From: Ampelocalamus luodianensis
Taxonomy: Eukaryota; Streptophyta; Magnoliopsida; Poales; Poaceae
Direction: 5' to 3'
DNA: 64,000 nucleotides
Assembly: GCA_036346255.1 (NCBI GenBank)
Contig: CM070638.1
Span: 43,462,394-43,526,393, forward strand
Shown in pieces: positions 47,691 to 59,058 of this stretch (positions are counted from its first letter, which is position 1; every line of letters starts with the position of its first letter). The notes below the pieces were generated by a model, which ran no database searches, was not told where the DNA came from, and saw only the letters and a list, made by a program, of their open reading frames with translations. A program made the translations under genes and the position numbers.

Positions 47691-50600
47691 GCCGGACCGG
47701 CGCCGCTTGCCGCCGGGTTCTCCTCGGCGAGTTCTGCAGCTCGCTCATCGACTCTTCGAACCGAGAGACCACCTCCTACAGATCAGTACCTCCCGTGGAT
47801 TCTTGATTCTGGAGCATCTTTTCACATGACTCCTGATTCTTCCACTCTGTCTTTCCTTACACCCCTTGATTCTCCTATCAGTGTTCTTACTGCTGATGGT
47901 ACATCTCTTTCTATCTCTAGTCGAGGACCTCTTAGCAACTCCTCTTTTCATGTTCCTTCTGTTGCTTATGTTCCTCGCCTTACCATGCAGCTTCTTTCTG
48001 TGGGCGACATCGATCTTGGTTGTCGGGTCATTCTCGACTGACTCTTGTTGTGTTCAGACCGCCACACGGAGCTCGTTGGTTCGGCCCTCGGTGCCTTGAC
48101 TCACGGCGTCTCTGGGAGCTTGACTGCTTCACCTTCCTTCCGCTGCTACGGTTGCCACGGTCTCTCGGCCACGCCACCTCGCCTACCAGCTCTTTCAGCG
48201 GTGGCATCACCGTCTTGGTCATTTGTGTGGATCTCGTGCATGCGTCTTTGGTTCGTCGTGGTCTTACGGAGTGCATCTCGGGAGATGTGTCTTTAGATTG
48301 TCGGGGTTGTAAGTTAGGTAAGCAGATTCACTTCCTTATCCTCATAGTGAGTCGATGTCTCGGCGTCCTTTTGATCTTGTTCATTCGGATGTTTGAGTCC
48401 GGCCCCTTCGTTTGAAAGGGGTCAACGATATTATATCATTTTATAGATGATTTTTCTCGCCACACTTGGATATACTTCATGTCTTCTCGTAGTGAGGTCT
48501 TGTCTATCTATAAATAATTTGCCACTATGGTCCATACGTTCTCCACCCTATTCGTGTCTTTCGTGCGACTCATTTGGCAGTACTCTCTCATTACTGCGTA
48601 GCTTCCTTCTGAGCGGTACTCGCTCGATTCTCTGTCCCGGTGCTCATGCTCGAATGGTGTTCTTGGCGCAAGCATCGTCATCTCCTTGAGACGGCTCGTG
48701 CGCGATGATTGCCGCCTCTATTCCACCTCACTTTTGGGCCGAGGTCGTTTCCACCGCCACCTATCTCGTTAACATCGGCCCTCTTACGCTCTTGAGTGCG
48801 ATCCTGTTGAGCGTCTTTGTGGTCTTTTTCCGACTACTCGCCTTCGTGCTGTTTGGTGCGTTTGCTATGTTCTCCTCGCCCCTCGAGAACGTACCAAACC
48901 GATCGCTCATCTGTTGAGTGTGTCTTTCGGGATCTGATGCGAGCACAAGGGATATCGGTCTTTGGGATCTGTTGGTCGACGGATGCGGATTTCGGGATGT
49001 GACTTTCGGCGAGTCTCGTCCCTTCTACCCACGTCCTACCTCTCCTTCGGCCGGCTTCCTTTATGGAGTCTGTCCTTTTACCTTTCGGATACACCTATAT
49101 CTGTCTTGCCCTTATCCACCCGTCCCACTGAGTCTCCACATATTCCTCCTGTGGCCTCTCTGCCGTTGTCGCCGCCTGCTTCATCTCCTGCGGCTCCTCG
49201 GCTCCTCCCACTACACTCGTCTCACACTCGTCGACCTCGTATTGAGGATCTTCCAGCTGAGCTATCTTCTCCTGATGATCCATCTTCCCCTGATGGGTTA
49301 TCTTCTCCTCCCTACGCTCTTCGCGATCGTCGGTCGATTGACCTCCCGCCGTTTTGGTTTTTCCGTGCGGCTACTCTTGAGCTCGTCTCCTATCGTGATG
49401 TTGTTACTCATCCTGAGTGGCAGTATGCTATGGCCGAGGAGATTACTGCCCTCGAGCGTACTGGTACTTGGGATCTTGTTCCTTTTCCATCTCACTCTCG
49501 TCCTATCACGTGTAAGTGGGTCTATAAGATTAAGACTCGCTCGATGGCTCTCTTGGCGCTATAAGGTGCGTCTTGTTGCTCGTGGCTTCCAGCGAGAGCA
49601 TGGTCGTGACTACGACGAGACTTTTGCTCTGTGGCTCACATGACCACCGTCGCACTCTTCTTGCGGTGGCATCTATTCGCCAGCGTGCATTTCTCGACTT
49701 GATGTCAAGAATGTCTTTCTTAATGGCGAGTTGCGTGAGGAGGTCTACATGCTTCCGCCACCTGGGTATTCTGTTCCTGAGGGTATGGTCTGTCGTCTTC
49801 GTCGTTCTCTCTATGGCCTTAAGCAAGCCCATCGTGCTTGGTTTGAGCGTTTTTCCTCTGTGGTCACCTGCTGGCGGCTTTTCACTAGTGATCATGATCC
49901 TGCGCTCTTTGTCCACACCGCCTCGTGGTCGGACTCTTCTTCTTACGTATGTTGATGACATGATCATTACCGGAGAAGATTCTGAGTACATTGCCTTTGT
50001 CAAGGCTCGTCTTAGTGAGCAGTTTCTTATGTCGGATCTTGGTCCTCTTCGTTACTTCCTTGGGATTGAGGTTACTTCCACTCCAGATGGTTTCTTTATG
50101 TCTCAAGAGAAGTATATTCAGGATCTTCTTGATCGCGCCTCTCTCACTGATCAGCGTACTGTTGAGACTCCCATGGAGCTCAATGTTCACCTCCGACTCT
50201 CTGATGGCGAGCCTCTTTCTAATCCGACTCGCTATTGTCATCTTGTTGGAAGTCTTGTCTATCTTGCTGTTACTCGTCCAGATATCACTTATCATGTCCA
50301 CATTCTGAGTCAGTTCGTATCTGCTCTCACTCAGGTCCACTACAGCCACCTTCTTCGAGTTCTGCGATACCTTCGTGGGACTATCTCTCGCCGTCTTTTC
50401 TTTCCACATTCCAGCTCGTTACAGCTTCAGGCTTATTCGGATGCTACTTGGGCCAGCGATCCCTCTGATCGCCGGTCTATCTCTGCTTACTGTGTTTTTC
50501 TTGGTGGTTCTCTCATTGCCTGGAAGACGAAGAAACAGACTGCAGTGTCCCGTTCGAGTGCAGAGGCTGAGTTGCGAGCTATGGCTCTCTTGACAGCAGA

Positions 50601-50895
50601 GATTACTTGGCTACGGTGGTTACTTGAGGATTTTGGTGTTTCTGTCACTACACCGACTCCTCTCTTGTCCGATAGTACAGGTGCTATCAGTATTGCCTGT
50701 GACCCTGTGAAGCATGAGCTTACCAAGTATATTGGTGTTGATGCTTCCTTCATGCGATATTGTGTGCATGATCAGGTGATTGATCTTCAGTATGTGCCTT
50801 CAGAGCTTCAGATAGTGGATTTCTTCACGAAGGCCCAGACTCGCGCACAGTACGGTTTCTATCTCTCCAAACTCAGTGTTGTTGATCCACCTTGA
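47690..50895 (+). pseudogene. Copia pol: protease, integrase, reverse transcriptase, RNase H, broken
   Basis: The protease motif ILDSGASFHM is at about 47799-47828. Integrase remnants run from about 48100 to 48900 in mixed frames. Reverse transcriptase begins near 49350; SLYGLKQAHRAWFERF is at about 49809 and YVDDMII at 49948. RNase H follows with YSDATWASDPSDRRS near 50432 and the ending DFFTKAQ near 50820. Only 49573-50895 contains a long uninterrupted frame (reverse transcriptase C-terminus through RNase H). In the late PVKHELTK block the usual His is Tyr. Frameshifts occur in all upstream domains. Confidence 0.92.
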
Positions 50896-50911
50896 GTTTG
50901 AAGGGGGGGGG

Positions 50912-51042
50912 TGTTAGAGATATATATGTATAGTGTGTTATTCCCCATTGTTATAAGAGATTCTTTGCATATTCACCATATATACTTGTGTATATATACT
51001 GGCCCATTGACTCTATATTGAATACAAACGCTATTCATAACA
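50912..51042 (+). repeat. Copia 3' LTR (131 bp)
   Basis: Same length as the 5' LTR with nine transition differences (about 7%). It is preceded by a polypurine tract GAAGGGGGGGGG. Confidence 0.95.
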
Positions 51043-51540
51043 ATGACATGGGGGCGTCGCACCAAGAACATAGGATGAAAAAGAGAACTGCTGAAAGCCG
51101 TCCTATTGTTCCTAGGAAGTTCGATAAAGATAGGAAATTCACGACAGATAGATTGGGGAGACAGCTTTCCTCTATGGGCCTGGATCCTAGCGCTGCTGTG
51201 GACAGAGTTCGCAGCAGGTCAAGAGGTCGTAAGCGTGAGAGGTCACTGAGCAGAGTTGGTGTTGGTGGTGATGATATGGATATAGATGGACAGCAATCCA
51301 ACAAGAAACTGCGGACAAGGTCAAGGTCAAAATCACGACCACCTGGAGAGGTCACACCAGGAGAAGGTTTCAAGGACTTGGAGCAGAAGCAGAAGGCAAT
51401 CAAGATAGCAAAGAAGGCTGTGAAGAATAGGAAGGAACAAGGATGCTCGCCGCGGAGAGGCGGATCGTGTTATTCCCACCTTGAAACCAAAGCATCTGTT
51501 CTCTGGAAAACGATCCACAGGGAAGACGAGCAGGCGATAA

Positions 51541-52172
51541 GGCACCGTCGTAGCTGCTCGGCATCGCTGGATTGGTGGGTTGTTTTTTAGGAAATTGTAA
51601 TTGTGCATAGGGCTCACCCTAAATTCAGCACCTTTATTTTCCTGTGCTACATGGACTGATATCGAGCTTTTCCTTGGCCCTTGCGCAGGAAATCCAGCAC
51701 CAGAATCATGACAATTTTGCTGCGAGGACGGGGGAAGGCTTCAATGTCGAAGCGGCTGAATCCGATATTATATTTTATATAAATTGAACTCTTGCTTGCT
51801 GTTATTTATTCAAATCGTATTCGTGAGACGAGAGTGTTTTGTTCGCTTATTTCACTGAACTGTTGCACCTGGGGTTTGCACTATGACAGAATGGTGTTAT
51901 TTTTGTTTAATGGTATGAAGGTATTTAAACCTAAATTTGCCTTCCTTTCCCCCCCATAGTGACCATTATTTTCCACTTTCGTTTCTTTATATCTGCAATG
52001 CAGCGGTAAACATTGGGTTTTGCACACCCGCTTTGACAGGGTCTGAAGTGCCTTCTTTGACTGGTAAGTGTGTGCACGGTGTAGTCTCATGAGCACCCAA
52101 AAGCTTACATCGAACAAGCCGAAGTAGACAAGGCTCAATCAAGATAAAGGTTAAGCCCGGCCGAGAATCATT
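51541..52172. other. NOG1-copy 3' flank and unclassified DNA
   Basis: The first part probably corresponds to the 3' UTR of the NOG1 copy. No further gene is recognised. Confidence 0.4.
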
Positions 52173-52382
52173 TCATCCCCTGCAATATGGACAAGTCCAT
52201 GAGCTTTGGCTTTCATCCGCTAACATGAAAACATCCCTTTTCATGTCTTTGGATACAACCCAAAAAAGTTTTCCTGTTCTTAGTGCATAAACCCCTGTGA
52301 CCATTTTGCAAACTTCTTCAGCTTCTAGTAAAAATTCCGGTGTCCTTGCTTGATAATAAGCACTAGCAGATTGGTGAAGCAT
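52173..52382 (-). CDS. Unrecognised protein-like ORF fragment
   Basis: A 69-residue frame with non-repetitive composition, including EAEEVCKMVTGVYALRTGKL and ending SSWTCPYCRG. It has two cysteines near the end in a CPYC arrangement. It reads more like a protein than the surrounding low-complexity frames, and an adjacent frame upstream (about 52400-52480, VQFKNRAGSEYGFELSRQQP) may be linked. I cannot name the family. It may be a decayed transposon-borne or captured fragment. Confidence 0.3.
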   Translation of the reverse strand: MLHQSASAYYQARTPEFLLEAEEVCKMVTGVYALRTGKLFWVVSKDMKRDVFMLADESQSSWTCPYCRG

Positions 52383-53454
52383 AATCCTCGCGTGAAGGAA
52401 TGTTATACGCCTGGTTAGGCTGCTGCCTGCTCAATTCGAAGCCGTACTCGCTGCCAGCTCGGTTCTTAAACTGAACTCGTAGGCATTGGCTCAATTTGCA
52501 TGCTTTTTTTTTATAGCAAAAGTAGCTTCTGATCGTATGTAAATACAAAAATAGCATCGTGACAAGCACCTACCGCACTTCTAGTCTACGGCAGGCTACC
52601 TGCTGTGCTGACCGCGGTAGGCACGTACGCATGCTACCCTACAACGGACTAAGAACGTAGCCGGTGGTCTACAGTGGACCGAGAACGCGGCAGGTCACCT
52701 ACCGTGGACCGAGATTGTGATAGTGTACACGTGTCGTTTGGCAAGCCTATCATGATACCAATTTTATCATTTGTTACAAGTGACTATATTTGTTATTACG
52801 TAAAAAAATGTAAAATAAGCCAAAAAAAACTCAACCGATCGCCGCTGATACTACAAGGAGGCTACCCAACCCACGTCCCACGCGTCAGAAATAGGGATAC
52901 GCCGCGAGTGCGCGCGGCACCGGGGAGATGGGGAAGAACAAACCACCTAGGCCGATCAGATCAACTACAGTGCGGGCCGGCAATTGCAACTTGACCGCGG
53001 CGAGGGATGAGGCGGCGGAGAGCTGGAGCTGTAGACGGCTCAGCGCATCTGCGCATTGCCCTCCCAAGGTACCACCACCACCTCCTGATAATAGTGAAGG
53101 TTTTAGCCCCAACAAATTTATGCGCTGCATTGTTTGCTCAACCTTGCTTCTCCTGTGGGTGTAAGGACTGATCTAGAGAATAATGACATGCCTAACTGCC
53201 GTCTGCAAACTCGTTGGCCATGCAACTCAGATTTATATTCATTTATACTGCACTTTATACAGAATTTTAGGCCTTGGAAATGTTGTGTTCCCCTTTGGAC
53301 GCAAGCAATTAGCACCCATGGAACCTCTCATGGATCTTTGTTAATTCGCTTGCTGTTTCCACAAGTAAGGAATTGCAGGAGCATATGTCTGAATTGCCCA
53401 AGTCAATTGTAAATTGTAGTAGCTAAAATGGATTCCATTGCCCAAATCTTTGTA
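52383..53454. other. No supported gene
   Basis: Contains a CTACCG(C/T)GG-rich patch at 52570-52720 with repeated ACCGAGAACG/CGGCAGG phrases, and a small plus-strand frame at 52928-53164 (MGKNKPPRPIRSTTVRAGN) that I do not recognise. Confidence 0.35.
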
Positions 53455-54479
53455 CTATGTTACATTGGGACGAAGTTCCACAAGTCAAGCATAGGCTCCA
53501 CCGGCGATGCGCATCAGCGTCTCATGCCTTCCTTTCTCCACAATTGCTCCGTCCTTCGGAACTGCAATTTCTTCGGCTCCTTGGATCGTCGAGAGGCGGT
53601 GTGCCACAATGACAGTTGTCCTGCCAACCATCACGTGATCCAATGCATCTTGAACGATGCGCTCTGTCTCCGCATCTAGCGCGCTTGTCGCCTCATCCAG
53701 AAGTAGAATCCTTGGGTCCTTGAGCATGGCCCTCGCAATAGCTATCCGCTGTTTTTGTCCGCCTGATAGTTGGGTTCCTCTCTCTCCAACAGTGGTGTTG
53801 TACCCCTGTGGCATGCTTGATATGAATTCATGGGCATTGGTTGCTTTAGCAACCACGGCAATCTCTTCCTCAGTTACATCTTCATGCTTTCTGTATGCTA
53901 TATTGGCACGGATCGTATCATTGAAAAGTACTAGCTCTTGGCTTACCAATCCCATCTGGTCCCTCCACCAACTGATCTTTAAGTTCTTGATTTCCACTCC
54001 ATCTAATAAGATTCCACCAGAATCAGGATCATATAAGCGTTCTAGTAAAGCAATTACTGTAGACTTGCCGCTACCACTTTGACCAACAAGTGCAACAGTC
54101 TGCAATAAACAGGTTCAGAGTAACTCCTTGGAAAAATTACTGGATAATAGTAAATTAAATCATCAGGCTAACTGAGAGAAGATTGACAAGATTAGGCTTC
54201 TGGTTTAATTAAGACCTTTCCAGAGGGAATGCTCAAGGTAAAGTCTTTGAATATTTTAGCATCTGGATAGGAAGGGTATTTGAAGCTGATATGCTTAAAA
54301 TCAATGTCACCCTTGACAAGCTCCAACGTCGAACCTTCTTTGCTGCTGGAATCAATTTGGGATTTTCTATCTAAGATTGCGAATATGGAAGTAGCTGAAT
54401 CATTTTCCTTGGTTGAATCAGAAGCCATAGCACTAGTTTGTGAAATTCCAATCATCGCCAGAACTAAAACAAAGTAAGC
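53455..54479 (-). pseudogene. ABCB (P-glycoprotein-type) transporter, last two exons, premature stop
   Basis: ABCB proteins are plasma-membrane ATP-driven exporters with two membrane domains and two nucleotide-binding domains (NBDs). Exon 54479-54216 (88 codons) reads GISQTSAMASDSTKENDSAT and IFAILDRK. Exon 54099-53455 encodes NBD2: Walker A GQSGSGKST, QMGLVSQELVLF, signature LSGGQKQRIAIARA, Walker B ILLLDEATSALD and AHRLSTIQG. In AGGAYA the next codon, usually Ser, is TGA (53485-53487); LVELRPNVT and a second stop (53455-53457) follow. No membrane domain or NBD1 exon is in the window. The acceptor of the first exon lies 15 bases from a Helitron-like terminus, so that insertion separated it from upstream exons, or this is a 3' fragment. 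NBD motifs are intact, so decay is recent or mild. Confidence 0.88.
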
Positions 54480-55134
54480 CTGCATTATAATAACTAGAGC
54501 CCGTAGCGCATTTGCGCGTCAGAGAAAACGGTTACAACTGTAGATGGAGAAGGAGAAGCTATGTCTAAAATAATATCTAAAATAACTACAAGCAGAGAAA
54601 CGTGTAAGAATGTTTTTTTTGTACGTTAATATTTATATTTTGGAAAGTAGATGTGCAACTCCGAGATATGGATTATGATGTAGATACTAAATACAGAAAT
54701 TAAAAGGAGTTCAATATGAGTATATTTAGGCATGTCTAAGTACAATAATAAATAGAAGTAGATTTGGTCAGTTTCCATATAAACATTTATTGAAGATGAA
54801 AACAAGAGCATTTTATTGAAACTGAGCACAAGTTCTATGCAAGGAGCATCGAGCTAACAGATGTTGTAGTAGTTACAGGATGTAATAGGAAGTAGGATAA
54901 ATTAATAAGAACTTAAACATAGGCAATAATAGATATTAGCGGGCGTTGTTACTACAAAAGATTGAAGACTACGTACGATGCGTATATAATACATCTAGCA
55001 GTTTGAAAAGTATCACAGGTTGGCCAATCTGATACCTGTTCTAAACTGGTTATATAGGTATGGAGTACACAGAAAGGATGGCCAGAGTCTAGTATAGCAG
55101 TCTACAACAAAGGGATTTCATAGACCAATACCAA

Positions 55135-55305
55135 AATATAGAAATGAAGGCTCCAGAGGAAATAGTATAGCGCACTATTGCATAAAAGAACACTACTCGT
55201 TGCTTGCAAAACAAAAAAAAAGGACTTAGACAGCAGACTATAGAAATGAAGGCTCCACAGGAAATAGTATAGCGCACTATTGTATAAACGAACACTACTC
55301 GTTGC
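55135..55305. repeat. Tandem duplication, about 102-bp period
   Basis: The phrase ATAGAAATGAAGGCTCCA and the following 50 bases, through ACACTACTCGTTGC, occur at 55137 and again at about 55239 with few differences. It is a local duplication inside the putative Helitron. Confidence 0.85.
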
Positions 55306-56599
55306 ACAGAAAATGACTATTGCATATACTCACCAATTAAACAAACAACCCTGAAAATGATTAAGCCACTAAAAACTTAAGAAAGACATCCTGTCTTGAG
55401 TTTTTTGTTCTAACAAATATCAGAAATGAATTAGAGGATTGCAATAGAAAAAGGCCATGTTTGGGACTACGAATAATGGCTATAGCATGTGATTAAATTA
55501 AATACAGAATTGGCATGAGGCCTGAGGGCAACAATCAGATGTAGCTAGAAGCCTAGACTGAGCACTACTGATTGCAATTAAGCCAGGGCATACAAAATGG
55601 CAACTCAGATGATCAGACAAGTGTAAAGTCCCTCTCCTTCCCTTGTTTTAGTGCAAAAACTAAAGAAAAAGACATAAAATGTTGTAGTAAATAGTGAACA
55701 CCTGTGAAAGATTTATTATTTACAAACCTCATTGAACCATTTGTAGAATCTTAACGCATTATCAGTGAGTTCACCATCCTCATATCTGAGATCATCAAAC
55801 ATAATTAGCTACATAAGTTATAGATAAATGAATGTGACATAATTAGGTACAGGTGGGTCCAAAGCAGCCTAAAGAAGGGCACATTCACTCACAAACTACA
55901 AATTCAATCACAATGTACCAAACTAAGGCACTAGCGAGTTTTGAAATAACTAAGACATGTACAAAGCACTATCAGTATATTTTACCTAGAGTTCTCCATT
56001 ATACTAAATCGTTTCAACGTAGTCTCGTTTTGCAGCGTGGTCATAGTTTTTTTTTGTCGTTTGAATGCATATCAGCATGTATAGATAACAAAGATACTAA
56101 TAAGTTTGTCTATCACAGATTAGTTCTTAATTCCAACTAACTCCAAAACAAGCACAATTGTTGTACAATAGCCTAGGAATAGCATGTATTCACTTAAAAA
56201 CAACAGATCTCTAATTCCATGAATACTCTGATAACTCAAGTCTGATTTTCATTCCTGTAATTTGTATGACTACGAAGCCGACAAAACCAAGCAACACAAC
56301 CTGGCCAATATAAAGCATAGCACAAACACCAATTAATCATCAAATCAACGATCAGCCACAAGCACTAAACTATCCAACCACGACACAGGATCGAGCAAAA
56401 CTATCCAATGACGGCACAGAATTGAGTGAAACCAGCCACGCGTCGCCTCACAAAACAACCTTCACATCATCCAATTACTAATAGCTACATCAAATGGCAT
56501 ATGCATAATGATCGGATTGCTGGCATACTGGGAGCAAGAAATGGATTTTTACCTTGAGCCCCAGCAGCTGGCGCGGCGCCTGCTGCCCGGGCACGATAC

Positions 56600-57640
56600 A
56601 TCAAATCATGAATGAAGATCTGGGCGCAGGGGAACCAAGGTGGCCGGCGGCCAGAGGCCGAGCCGGCCGTAGGCGGCGTGGGCCGGCACGGTCGCAAGTT
56701 GACAGGAAGCGAGGGAGAGCAGATGGCGCGTCCGGGCTCAGTCAGGCGTGGCACGGGCCGGCGCACGGCGCACCGTGAGTGGCCGAAGGCCGAACGAGCC
56801 GCAGCCGGGCGGCCATGGCGCGGGGACGCGGCGCAGGGAGCCGAGCGGCACCGGTGGCCGAGCCGCTGGCGCAGGCGGGCGCACGCCGGCAGCCGGGCAC
56901 CACACCGGGCTGCAGAGGAGGCGGGCCAAGCGGGGCGTGGGCGGCAGCACCGGGGGACCGGAGGCGCTGGGCCACCAGAGAGCCGGTAGGGAGGAGCTTC
57001 CCCATAGCACCAAATTACAGCCAGAACCAACAACCAGGAGAAGTGAGAGGATGGGAGAAAGAAAAAGAAGAAGAAGCAAGAAGATGGACCAGAGAGCAGT
57101 CGGCTGGTGGATAAGGCAAGAGAAGAAGGACAGAGGCGCAGGGGAAGGTGGAGGGGGTCGGGGGAGGAAGGCGAGGAGCGGCGGCGGAAAGGGGAGGAGT
57201 GGAGGGGGCCGGGGGAGGAAGGCGAGGAGGGGCGGCGGAAAGGGGAGGAGCGGTGGCCAGCCGTGGGCGTGGGGGCGGTGGCCGGGGCGCGGATGTGGGG
57301 GGAGAGGGCGAGGCGTGGGGGCAGCGGCCGGAGGCGGAGGGGCGAAGGGGAGGGGGGCGGGCGTGGGGGCGGAGTGAAGGGGGCTGGGCGCAGGGACGAA
57401 GGGGAGGAGCGGCGGCCGAGCGTGGGCGTGGGGGCGGTGGCCAGGGGCGGAGGGGTGAAGGGGAGGGGAGCAGGCGTGGGGTGGAGTGAAGGGGGCTGGG
57501 CGCAGGGACGAAGGGGAGGAGCGGCGGCCGGGCGTGGGCGTGGGGGCGGTGGCCGGGGCGGCGTCGGAAAGGGGAGGTGGAGGCGCAGGGATTGGAGGCA
57601 CGCGGGGGCGGTGACGGGGAGGGGGCCTTGGCGCTGCGTG
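56600..57640 (+). repeat. G-rich strand with 112-bp tandem repeats
   Basis: The plus strand is strongly G-biased. From about 57110 units containing GGGGAGGAGCGGCGGCC and GTGGGCGTGGGGGCGGTGG repeat, with CGCAGGGACGAAGGGGAGG at 57389 and 57501 giving a 112-bp period; shorter variants lie to the left. Many runs of three or more G make G-quadruplexes plausible. The long minus-strand open frames over it are a composition effect. Confidence 0.8.
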
Positions 57641-59058
57641 TGAGGAAGCGCGCGCAAAGGACAAGGGAGGGCCCCATATGGAAAAGGCCAGCGCAGCAAA
57701 TCGCACGACCCAGGCTCGTTGGTGAAATCAACGACGCAGCGGGGCTTCGCGATCGCAGGCAAGCAAAACCGAGGAAGCATCGGACGAACGCGAGATAGGC
57801 CAGCGCGGAATCCAACGGGGGAAGAGAATGGGGGCGACGTGGCCTGCGAAATGGAGCGTCAATTTTCCTCTCTTTATACCGGAGGACTAAAACCTGCGCG
57901 CGCTATTGGCACGCGGAGTTGAAAACGATTCGATTGTGATCATGATCAGGACAAAGAAATTGTCGAAAATAGACCGTATGCAACATCAGAAACTGTAATA
58001 GATGAACAAGAAATTTATAGGTTATAGAGCAGCTGCCTAGCAAGAGATTCAAATATGTGCACCACCGGAGAACACTGTACAAATAAAAACATATAAAGAA
58101 TTGCACGAAACGAAATACAAGATTAAGAACATAATTTTTCATGTCAGCTATGTATGGTAAAACTTGAAAATTATCTTTTGTTCCTAAAGACACATATGAA
58201 GACATGAAGTTTACAGTGCCTACACCCCAGTTGCTAAAAGTTCACAGTGCCGTCACAAAGACTTTAATCTGTATATTGATCACCACCCTTTTCATGCTTC
58301 CGAGTAACTCAACAATCAGATTACTTCTGCTCTCTGTGATTCATATAGTGCGAAGCAAATTGAAGTAAAGAGGCCAAAGGACAAGTTCGCAACATACTGG
58401 TAGAAGTATAAATTGTTCTCAAAAAGACCTTTATGGCCTATATGTATATAACCAGCATGCACTTTATGCTTCAAACTCAAAAAGTATGTAATCTCAATAA
58501 GGCGATCATTGCCATAACCCAAATAATGTTAAGTTGGAATGTGTCCGACAAGATGGAATGTCAACCTGCTAAGCTATACATAAGCAGTGCGTTTACCTAT
58601 CGGAGCACTGCATATTTGTGAAGGATTAGCAGAACCCAAAAAAAACAGACCATGATTTAATTGATTGACACGTCAAATGGAGCTATCCCAAGCCAAAGCA
58701 ATAGGCCACAGGTCAGCAAGTCCCAGTAGCTTGCAATATCAGTGAGACTGAAATGCCAATATTCTTGTCAATATCAGTAGCTTGCAATATCAATGAGACT
58801 GAAATGCCAATATCAGTAGTAATTTAAATTTATGTTACAAATGCTAGTTTTCACAAGAGGATGTATCCAAATAAAATATTATAGTACAGTTCAATATAGC
58901 TTGTTTTCTTGTTTAAGCATGTATGCATTACAACAACTTGTACGGAAAATCCTAATACTCATTTCCAACTTTACTATACAACCATCGTTAGAAGACAAAC
59001 CAGGCCATCGGCATCATGTGAAAGTGATAGAATAAACTCCATAAGTAATTTGTTTTAC

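Larger units (their letters stand above)
45809..51042 (+). mobile_element. Full-length decayed Ty1/copia retrotransposon (element E)
   Basis: LTRs of 131 bp each (45809-45939 and 50912-51042), TSD ATGAC (45804-45808 and 51043-51047), a primer-binding site TGGTATCAGAGC directly after the 5' LTR and a G-rich polypurine tract before the 3' LTR. Domain order gag, protease, integrase, reverse transcriptase, RNase H is that of copia. The LTRs differ at nine positions, all transitions. Several frameshifts and stops break gag-pol, so the copy cannot be autonomous as read. Confidence 0.95.
42014..51061 (+). mobile_element. Solo LTR (element D), about 3.8 kb without insert
   Basis: Flanked by CCAAG on both sides (42009-42013 and 51062-51066). 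It begins TGTGAGAACCCGCG and ends GGGGCGTCGCA. The copia element E lies 14 bases before its right end (after the E duplication); without E the LTR is about 3.8 kb. A GAGTAC/GTACTC palindrome at 45409-45428 sits about 400 bp from its 3' end, as in A, B, C and F. The centre (43200-44150) is GC-rich with many overlapping open frames but no protein family signature. Confidence 0.82.
41640..51540 (+). pseudogene. NOG1: NOG1 nucleolar GTP-binding protein, C-terminal pseudogene split by LTR insertions
   Basis: NOG1 is a nucleolar GTPase of 60S ribosome assembly. Only about the last 250 residues are here. Piece 1 (41640-42013) reads VLEARANAAAKEKKKLEKDL, then GAGVYSASLKKHYILADGE, and DILPEILDGHNVADFLDPDI. 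Piece 2 (51062-51540) reads EHRMKKRTAESRPIVPRKFD, then the basic tail with RSRSKSRPP, and ends GKTSRR. Lesions: no 5' part with the GTPase domain; an imperfect 10-base duplication near 41887 that shifts frame after EELEREE; a solo LTR inserted with TSD CCAAG, which splits the frame at the codons for IQ|EH; and another frame change near 51440 before GEADRVIPTLKPKHLF. Plant NOG1 genes usually have an uninterrupted coding region, so a partial or retro-copied duplicate is likely. Confidence 0.85.

Noticed and set aside
49573..50895. 440-aa open frame as a stand-alone gene
   Set aside because: It is the reverse transcriptase C-terminus plus RNase H of the decayed copia element and begins in a shifted frame. 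It is annotated within pol.
56485..57780. 431-aa minus-strand open frame (and 322-aa, 266-aa overlapping frames)
   Set aside because: Pro/Arg/Ser-rich low complexity over a G-rich tandem array, with long frames in all three phases of the same strand. The open frame is a consequence of base composition.
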